DNA of 11,939 nucleotides from Bacteroidales bacterium (GTDB lineage: Bacteria; Bacteroidota; Bacteroidia; Bacteroidales; SMBSF39), in assembly GCA_021107685.1 (NCBI GenBank), contig JAIOSH010000200.1, forward strand, positions 1 to 11,939. Direction: 5' to 3'. Shown here in pieces: positions 6,978-11,939 of the stretch. Positions within the stretch are counted from its first letter, which is position 1. Each line of letters starts with the position of its first letter. The notes under the pieces are model-generated. The model was not told where the DNA came from and ran no database searches. It worked only from the letters and a program-made list of their open reading frames with translations. The translations under genes were made by a program, and so were the position numbers.

Positions 6978-8708
6978 TTACTTATTCATTTTAGCCCATG
7001 TATTACGTAAAGTAACAGTACGGTTAAATACAAGCTTATCACTAATTGAATCCTGATCAACACAGAAATAACCCAATCTCTGAAACTGGAATTTATCACC
7101 GTGTTTTATATTTTTCAAGCTAGGTTCAACCAAGCAGTTATCGGGAATTTTTAATGAGTCAGGGTTTAAAAATTCTTTAAAGTCTCTGTCCTTTTTACCT
7201 GCGGGGTCTTCATCGTTAAAAAGCCTGTCATATAATCTTACTTCTGCCCGGATGGCATGTTTTGCAGAAACCCAGTGCAGAGTTCCTTTTACCTTACGCT
7301 GACTTGTAGCTGAACCACTTTTAGTATCGGGATCGTATGTACAATGTAATTCAATTATCTCGCCTGTTTTTTCGTTTTTAATATAATTTTCACATTTAAT
7401 AATATAAGCACTTTTTAACCTTACCTCACGGCCTGGTCCCAGCCGAAAATATTTTCTTGAAGGGTTCTCCATAAAATCTTCTTGTTCAATATATATTTCG
7501 CGGGAAAAAGGAAGTTTTCTTGTTCCCATGCCAGGGTCTTCAGGATTATTTTCTGTTTCAAGCTCTTCTGTCTTGTCTTCAGGAAAATTTGTAATAACTA
7601 CTTTCAGGGGATTTAGTACAGCCATTACACGTGGTGCTTTTTTATTCAGATCTTCACGTACACTATGTTCTAAAAGTGCAACATCAATTATGTTCTCTCG
7701 TTTAGCAATACCAATTTTTTCTGCAAAATTACGAATAGATTCCGGTGTATAACCTCGTCTTCGTAAACCTGAAACAGTAGGCATTCGCGGATCATTCCAG
7801 CCGGTAACATATCCTTGTTCAACCAATTCCAGAAGCATACGTTTACTCATCACCGTATAACTTAGATTTAAACGTGCAAATTCTATTTGTTGAGGACGAT
7901 AATTACCGTTTATCAATTGATCCAGAAACCAATCATATAAAGGACGATGAACTTCAAATTCTAGTGTACAAATAGAATGTGTAATACCTTCTAAATAATC
8001 GGACTGTCCATGTGTAAAATCATACATTGGATAAATGCACCATTTATCACCTGTGTGATTATGAGGAGTATGTAAGATACGATACAGAACAGGGTCGCGC
8101 AAATGCATGTTGGGAGAAGCCATATCAATTTTTGCCCGTAAAACACGAGAGCCATCAGGAAATTCTCCGGCATGCATACGCATAAAAAGATCAAGGTTCT
8201 CCTCTATTGAACGTTTTCTGTATGGACTTTCCTTACCCGGTTTAGTAGGTGTTCCTTTCTGTTCACTAATTTGCTCAGAATCCTGATCATCTATATAAGC
8301 TTTTCCATTCTCTATCAGTTTTATTGCCCATTTATATAATTGCTCAAAATAATCTGAAGCATAATAAAGCCTGTCCTCCCAATCAAATCCGAGCCAATGT
8401 ATATCTTCAATAATAGAATTAATATATTCTTCTTCTTCCTTAGTAGGGTTTGTATCGTCAAAACGCAAATTGCAAAGCCCATTATATTGTTTTGCAAGAC
8501 CAAAATTCAGGCAGATGGATTTAGCATGTCCGATATGAAGATAACCATTCGGTTCAGGTGGAAATCGTGTATGAACCCTGCCTTGGTTCTTGTTATTCTT
8601 TAAATCTTCTTCAATAATATTTTGTATGAAATTAAGGGAAGTATCAGAATTTAGATTTTTATTCTCTACTCCCTTTTTTTCTTTTGTTCCTGTTGCTGTT
8701 ATTTTCAT
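6978..8708 (-). CDS. glnS: Glutaminyl-tRNA synthetase
   Basis: A class I aminoacyl-tRNA synthetase that charges tRNA-Gln with glutamine in the cytoplasm. At 576 residues it is slightly longer than the 554 of E. coli, mainly through an N-terminal tail of about 20 polar residues. Visible motifs are PPEPNGYLHIGHAKS (50-64, the HIGH signature), RFDDTNP (82-88), the catalytic-domain segments YPMYDFTH and EGITHSICTLEF, and VMSKR (286-290, the KMSKS counterpart typical of GlnRS). LRRRGYTPESIR follows, then the C-terminal beta barrels that read the anticodon (KVKGTLHWVSAKHA). GVENKN offers a possible internal GTG start, but the ATG at 8708 shares its A with the kbl stop (TAATG), which favours coupling to kbl. 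Its cognate tRNA follows directly. Confidence 0.98.
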   Translation of the reverse strand: MKITATGTKEKKGVENKNLNSDTSLNFIQNIIEEDLKNNKNQGRVHTRFPPEPNGYLHIGHAKSICLNFGLAKQYNGLCNLRFDDTNPTKEEEEYINSIIEDIHWLGFDWEDRLYYASDYFEQLYKWAIKLIENGKAYIDDQDSEQISEQKGTPTKPGKESPYRKRSIEENLDLFMRMHAGEFPDGSRVLRAKIDMASPNMHLRDPVLYRILHTPHNHTGDKWCIYPMYDFTHGQSDYLEGITHSICTLEFEVHRPLYDWFLDQLINGNYRPQQIEFARLNLSYTVMSKRMLLELVEQGYVTGWNDPRMPTVSGLRRRGYTPESIRNFAEKIGIAKRENIIDVALLEHSVREDLNKKAPRVMAVLNPLKVVITNFPEDKTEELETENNPEDPGMGTRKLPFSREIYIEQEDFMENPSRKYFRLGPGREVRLKSAYIIKCENYIKNEKTGEIIELHCTYDPDTKSGSATSQRKVKGTLHWVSAKHAIRAEVRLYDRLFNDEDPAGKKDRDFKEFLNPDSLKIPDNCLVEPSLKNIKHGDKFQFQRLGYFCVDQDSISDKLVFNRTVTLRNTWAKMNK

Positions 8709-9895
8709 TAAATAATACCTAATTCTTTTCCAACTTTAGTAAATGCAGTAATTGCTTTATCAAGATGTTCTTTTTCGTGTCCTGCTGAAAGCTGTACCCT
8801 GATTCTTGCTTGCCCTTTAGGTACAACCGGGTAATAGAATCCAATAACATAAATGCCTTCATCTAATAATTTTGCAGCAAAATCCTGTGATAATTTAGCA
8901 TCATAAAGCATAATAGCTACAATTGCAGATTTAGTCGTCTTAATATCAAAACCGACATCTTTCATTTTATTGTAAAAATAATCTGTATTCCAATGCAATT
9001 TATCCTGTAATTCAGTTGTTTCGCTCATCATATCAAACATCCTGATTCCTGCATTTGCAACCATAGGTGGTATTGAGTTTGAGAATAAATAAGGACGTGA
9101 TCTTTGTCTAAGTATTTCAATAATATCTTTTCTGCCTGTTGTAAAACCTCCAATAGCACCACCAAAGGCTTTTCCTAATGTACCTGTAATAATATCTATT
9201 TCTCCTCTGATATTAAATAATTCAGTAACACCTCTGCCTGTTTCACCAACAACACCCGCAGAATGACATTCATCAATCATTACCAGGGCATCGTATTTTT
9301 TAGATAATTCGTTGATTTTATCCATTGGAGCAACATTTCCATCCATTGAGAAAACGCCGTCAGTAACAATAATTCTAAAACGCTGTGCCTGGGCTCTTTT
9401 CAATTGTTCTTCAAGGTCTTCTATGTCTGCATTTTTATAACGATATCTTTGTGCTTTACAAAGTCTTACACCGTCAATAATTGATGCATGATTCAAAGCA
9501 TCGGAAATAATCGCATCTTCCGCTGTTAATAAAGGCTCAAATAAACCTCCGTTTGCATCAAAACACGCTGCATAAAGTATAGTGTCATCAGTGCCAAAGA
9601 AATCAGCAATCTTAGCTTCCAATTTCTTATGCAAATCCTGTGTGCCACAAATAAAACGAACAGAAGACATTCCATAACCATGAGTATCCAATGCTTCTTT
9701 TGCAGCTTTTACAAGTTCAGGATGGTTTGATAATCCCAAATAATTATTTGCACAAAAATTTAAAACATTATTTCCTGTACTTACTTTAATATCTGCTTTT
9801 TGTGGTGTTACAATAATTCTTTCATTTTTGTATAAACCGGCATCTTTGATATCGGCTATTTCTTTTTGAATATGTTCTTTAAATTTACCGTACAT
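8708..9895 (-). CDS. kbl: 2-amino-3-ketobutyrate CoA ligase (glycine C-acetyltransferase)
   Basis: This PLP enzyme splits 2-amino-3-ketobutyrate with CoA into glycine and acetyl-CoA, the second step of threonine breakdown. The 395-residue length equals the family norm. NFCANNYLGLSNHP (46-59), SVRFICGTQDLH (78-89), CFDANGG (111-117) and SDALNHASIIDGVRLCKA (131-148, H136 stacking on PLP) are nearly as in E. coli. D208 and H211 (IDECHSAG) contact the cofactor, and K242 in TGTLGKAFGG is the lysine that binds it. VPKGQARIR closes the family signature and separates it from the related AONS and ALAS enzymes. It heads the kbl-glnS-tRNA operon and is divergent from threonine dehydrogenase, which makes its substrate. 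Confidence 0.97.
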   Translation of the reverse strand: MYGKFKEHIQKEIADIKDAGLYKNERIIVTPQKADIKVSTGNNVLNFCANNYLGLSNHPELVKAAKEALDTHGYGMSSVRFICGTQDLHKKLEAKIADFFGTDDTILYAACFDANGGLFEPLLTAEDAIISDALNHASIIDGVRLCKAQRYRYKNADIEDLEEQLKRAQAQRFRIIVTDGVFSMDGNVAPMDKINELSKKYDALVMIDECHSAGVVGETGRGVTELFNIRGEIDIITGTLGKAFGGAIGGFTTGRKDIIEILRQRSRPYLFSNSIPPMVANAGIRMFDMMSETTELQDKLHWNTDYFYNKMKDVGFDIKTTKSAIVAIMLYDAKLSQDFAAKLLDEGIYVIGFYYPVVPKGQARIRVQLSAGHEKEHLDKAITAFTKVGKELGII

Positions 9896-9948
9896 TTTTA
9901 TATATTTTTAAGTTAATATTATTATTGTTTTATGTTTTTTTAAGCAGG

Positions 9949-9956
9949 CAAATATA
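9949..9956 (-). promoter_or_regulatory. Candidate -7 box of the kbl-glnS-tRNA operon
   Basis: Read on the minus strand this is TATATTTG, a full match to TAnnTTTG. Transcription would start near 9942, giving a leader of about 47 nt to the kbl ATG. No clear -33 TTG is seen at the usual distance, so support is only moderate. Confidence 0.4.
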
Positions 9957-9963
9957 TAATAAA

Positions 9964-10055
9964 TTGATTATTAATTTATAAATTTGATTAATAAAAAAAT
10001 TTATTCATTTTTGTTTTACAAAAATATTTATTTTTGTCAAATATAGTTAATCAAA
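9964..10055. promoter_or_regulatory. Repeated TTGATTA sites between kbl and the threonine dehydrogenase gene
   Basis: TTGATTA occurs at 9964-9970 and 9984-9990, exactly 20 bp apart (about two helical turns). It occurs again inverted as TAATCAA at 10048-10054. The longer form TTTGATTAA (9983-9991) is mirrored by TTAATCAAA (10047-10055). The sites sit within the 187-bp divergent promoter region and could bind a shared regulator. In such AT-rich DNA, chance is a real alternative. Confidence 0.25.
10029..10036 (+). promoter_or_regulatory. Candidate -7 box for the threonine dehydrogenase gene
   Basis: TATTTTTG matches TAnnTTTG fully and lies 46 bp upstream of the ATG at 10083. The nearest TTTG upstream (10010-10013) is only 15 bases away, shorter than the usual 19-21. 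An alternative pairing is CATTTTTG at 10006-10013 (one mismatch) with TTTG at 9983-9986, spaced 19 bases. Confidence 0.4.
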
Positions 10056-10082
10056 TAACACAATTTATAAATAATTAATTTT

Positions 10083-11036
10083 ATGAAAAAAATATTAGTA
10101 ATAGGATCAGTTGGTCAAATAGGTTCGGAATTAACTCTTGAACTTCGCAACAGATATGGAAATGAAAACGTTGTTGCAGGTTTTCGCAGGACACAACCAT
10201 CAGAAGAATTAGCCACTTCAGGACCTTTAGAAAATGTAGATGCTACTAACATTGAAAAATTAGCAGAAGTTATAAAAAAATACAAAATTGATACTATTTA
10301 TAATCTTGCAGCACTTCTTTCGGCAGTTGCTGAAGAAAAACCGCAATTAGCCTGGAATGTCGGTGTTAACGGATTGTATAATATATTGGAAGTAGCCCGT
10401 GAGTATAAATGTGCTGTATTTTTCCCAAGTTCAATAGGAGCTTTCGGTTTGTCAACACCCTTGGATAATACACCGCAGGATACCATTCAACGTCCCGGAA
10501 CTATGTATGGCGTAACAAAAGTTACAGGTGAATTATTAAGTGATTATTACTTTAAACGTTTTGGTGTTGATACACGTGGTCTTCGTTACCCCGGTATAAT
10601 ATCCAATGTTACTTTACCTGGTGGCGGCACTACTGATTATGCTGTTGAAATTTATTATGAAGCTATTAAAAACAAAAAATATACATGCCCATTGGCAAAA
10701 GGCACTTTTCTTGATATGATGTATATGCCCGATGCTATTGACGCAGGTATTGACATAATGGAAGCTGACCCTTCCAAATTAAAGCACAGGAATGCATTTA
10801 ACATAACAGCAATGAGTTTTGACCCTGAAATAATTGCTAATTCAATAAAAAAACATATTCCTGATTTTGTAATGGATTATAATGTTGAACCTTTGAAACA
10901 AAAAATTGCGGAATCATGGCCAAATAAAATGAATGATTCTTGTGCAAGAGAAGAATGGGGCTGGAACCCCAAGTATGATTTAGATACTATGACCAGGGAT
11001 ATGTTAGATAAAATCGGGAAAAAACTTTCAAAATAA
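10083..11036 (+). CDS. tdh: L-threonine 3-dehydrogenase, short-chain (SDR) type
   Basis: This NAD-dependent enzyme oxidises L-threonine to 2-amino-3-ketobutyrate, the substrate of Kbl. The 317-residue protein is an extended short-chain dehydrogenase, not the zinc-dependent E. coli type. It resembles UDP-sugar epimerases in fold but has the threonine dehydrogenase pattern: GSVGQIG (8-14) for NAD, NLAALLSAVAE (74-84), FFPSSIGAFG (113-122) with the serine of the catalytic set, and Y142/K146 in MYGVTK. RYPGIIS, PGGGTTDYAVEIYYEAI and TFLDMMYMPDAI then follow. The last two segments are characteristic of this subgroup and absent from GalE. The divergent position opposite kbl supports the assignment strongly. 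The symbol is functional: this SDR form is not homologous to E. coli Tdh. Confidence 0.93.
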   Translation: MKKILVIGSVGQIGSELTLELRNRYGNENVVAGFRRTQPSEELATSGPLENVDATNIEKLAEVIKKYKIDTIYNLAALLSAVAEEKPQLAWNVGVNGLYNILEVAREYKCAVFFPSSIGAFGLSTPLDNTPQDTIQRPGTMYGVTKVTGELLSDYYFKRFGVDTRGLRYPGIISNVTLPGGGTTDYAVEIYYEAIKNKKYTCPLAKGTFLDMMYMPDAIDAGIDIMEADPSKLKHRNAFNITAMSFDPEIIANSIKKHIPDFVMDYNVEPLKQKIAESWPNKMNDSCAREEWGWNPKYDLDTMTRDMLDKIGKKLSK

Positions 11037-11056
11037 TCTTTTTTTATTTTCTGATT

Positions 11057-11218
11057 GTGAGAGCAGATACCTTACTAGAAATTTTCAAAGACGAAAAGTG
11101 GAAGAGAGGACATTTCACATACCAAACAATTCCACAAGCAAACAAAGAACCCGCAAGCGATTCTTTAAAAAATGCAAAATACTTCGTATCAAATATTATG
11201 AAAGCTATTTCTTTATAG
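11057..11218 (+). CDS. Possible 53-codon ORF or gene remnant, unknown
   Basis: Starting from a GTG at 11057, the frame reads VRADTLLEIFKDEKWKRGHF and continues through TYQTIPQANKEPASDSLKNA to KYFVSNIMKAISL. The composition is protein-like and balanced, unlike the surrounding AT-rich spacer. No ribosome-binding site or promoter is evident, the start is not ATG, and I do not recognise the family. It lies 20 bp after the threonine dehydrogenase gene and ends 6 bp before the stop of a truncated minus-strand gene. It could therefore be the C-terminal relic of a lost gene rather than a functional small protein. Confidence 0.3.
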   Translation: MRADTLLEIFKDEKWKRGHFTYQTIPQANKEPASDSLKNAKYFVSNIMKAISL

Positions 11219-11224
11219 AATTGA

Positions 11225-11821
11225 TCACTGCTTCATGATTTTAAGAGAAGAACCAGAATTTGGAGTCTGAACTCTCATAACATACATTCCTTTAGCTGCT
11301 TCGTTTCCTGAGTTATTGGTACCATCCCAAGTAGTGATATGCTCGCCAGGATTAAGACTGCCATCTTGAATTGTTTTAACGAGTTTGCCCTGCATATCAT
11401 AAACTTGAATGGTCATATTGACTGCGTCGTTGAGATTGTACTTAACAGACATTGAGTTAGTAAAAGGATTAGGATAAGCAGTAGTGTTTGCTGCAACAAT
11501 AGGTGGTTCTTGTGTTCCAACAGGAACAGCTTCAAAATCCACAACCATATCCTCCACGGATTCATCAGGACCAGTACCAAAAAGAACAACAGCTTTGTAA
11601 TTGTGAGGATCATCGGTTGGAATTATTTCGATAGAGTAACCAAGATTTTCTGAATTCCCCATGATTGTTATTTTTGGACGCTCGTTAGTGTCAGAAACTG
11701 TAACATCATACACATGACCCCAACCAACTGGACCATTAACATTATTAGTGTCAAGATTTGTTGGAATTGTTGCATCAGGCATTGGATTGCTAAAAGATAT
11801 GTCACCGTAAGTACTAGTATC
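11225..11821 (-). pseudogene. Truncated T9SS cargo gene: C-terminal part with sorting domain only
   Basis: The minus-strand frame gives about 185 residues from an internal ATG at 11782. It stays open for 13 more codons upstream (DTSTYGDISFSNP) to a TAA at 11822-11824. The last 85 or so residues are a T9SS sorting domain of the FlgD-like type: TAYPNPFTNSMSVKYNLN, VNMTIQVYDMQGKLVKTIQDG, ITTWDGTNNSGNEAAKGMYVMRV and terminal KIMKQ. The part before it resembles the end of a beta-sandwich domain. Type IX cargo must carry an N-terminal signal peptide to cross the inner membrane, and none is present or possible before the in-frame stop. The upstream sequence is instead the promoter region of the next gene. 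I read this as the 3' remnant of a larger gene. A cytoplasmic small protein is unlikely. Confidence 0.72.
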
Positions 11822-11864
11822 TTAACAATTTAATTTTGAAACATTTTTTTTGTAAAAAAAATAT

Positions 11865-11872
11865 TATATTTG
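11865..11872 (+). promoter_or_regulatory. -7 box for the gene starting at 11902
   Basis: TATATTTG is a full match to the Bacteroidota -7 consensus and would start transcription near 11879, about 23 nt before the ATG. It overlaps an inverted repeat with arms TTTGTG (11869-11874) and CACAAA (11886-11891). That repeat could be an operator or a hairpin at the very 5' end of the message. Confidence 0.45.
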
Positions 11873-11901
11873 TGGAAAATTTTTTCACAAAAAATAATAA
11901 T

Positions 11902-11939
11902 ATGTCAAAAAAAACATTTCGACTTACAGAAACCGAATA
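11902..11939 (+). CDS. Start of an unidentified gene, cut by the window edge
   Basis: ATG at 11902 opens a frame reading MSKKTFRLTETE that runs off the window after 12 codons. A full -7 box at 11865-11872 precedes it. Twelve residues are too few to assign a family; the basic start followed by RLTE recalls short hypothetical proteins in Bacteroidota. Confidence 0.45.
   Translation, partial: MSKKTFRLTETE

Noticed and set aside
7528..7752. Plus-strand open frame inside glnS
   Set aside because: It is antisense to a highly conserved part of the synthetase and has no family resemblance.
10083..11036. UDP-glucose 4-epimerase (GalE)
   Set aside because: The fold is shared, but the GGGTTDYAVEIYYEAI and TFLDMMYMPDAI segments and the neighbouring kbl indicate threonine dehydrogenase.
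11030..11050. Terminator after the threonine dehydrogenase gene
   Set aside because: The only stem (AAAATAA/TTATTTT) is short, all A/T and overlaps the stop codon; too weak to call.

Overview
The window is strongly AT-rich and reads as a chromosomal segment of a member of the Bacteroidota. The evidence is a type IX secretion (T9SS) sorting domain on two proteins, several matches to the Bacteroidota promoter -7 box (TAnnTTTG), little Shine-Dalgarno signal, a short-chain-dehydrogenase type threonine dehydrogenase beside kbl, and a tRNA gene without an encoded CCA. No genus can be named from the sequence alone.

Layout, left to right. (1) 1-2167, plus strand: the 3' part of a type I restriction specificity subunit (hsdS). 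Its stop overlaps by 4 bp the start of a 514-residue protein with WG-type repeats and a C-terminal HIRAN domain. That gene carries an in-frame run of eight G that could switch it off by slippage. (2) 2377-5492, plus strand: two exported proteins. One is tail-fibre-like with a C1q/TNF-like C-terminus; the other is a T9SS cargo protein. A strong terminator follows. (3) 5493-5869: non-coding, with the terminator, a composite REP-like element of three hairpins and a promoter. (4) 5870-6835, plus strand: hldD, for the heptose precursor of LPS, ending at a terminator that works in both directions. (5) 9895-6899, minus strand: an operon kbl - glnS - tRNA-Gln(CUG). The kbl stop and glnS start share one base, and the tRNA begins 6 nt after the glnS stop. 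(6) 10083-11036, plus strand: L-threonine 3-dehydrogenase, divergent from kbl. (7) 11037-11901: a probable decay zone with a 53-codon ORF of unknown nature and a C-terminal T9SS fragment on the minus strand lacking any signal peptide. (8) 11902-end: the first codons of a plus-strand gene behind a good -7 box and a hairpin.

How the genes work together. Tdh and Kbl form the two-step route threonine -> 2-amino-3-ketobutyrate -> glycine + acetyl-CoA, read from a shared 187-bp divergent promoter region. Kbl is also tied to glutaminyl-tRNA synthetase and its cognate tRNA in one transcript. The left end looks like a restriction or defence locus. The most interesting points are the HIRAN/WG gene coupled to hsdS with its G8 tract, the glnS-tRNA-Gln co-transcription, and the covarying hairpin repeats at 5618-5716.
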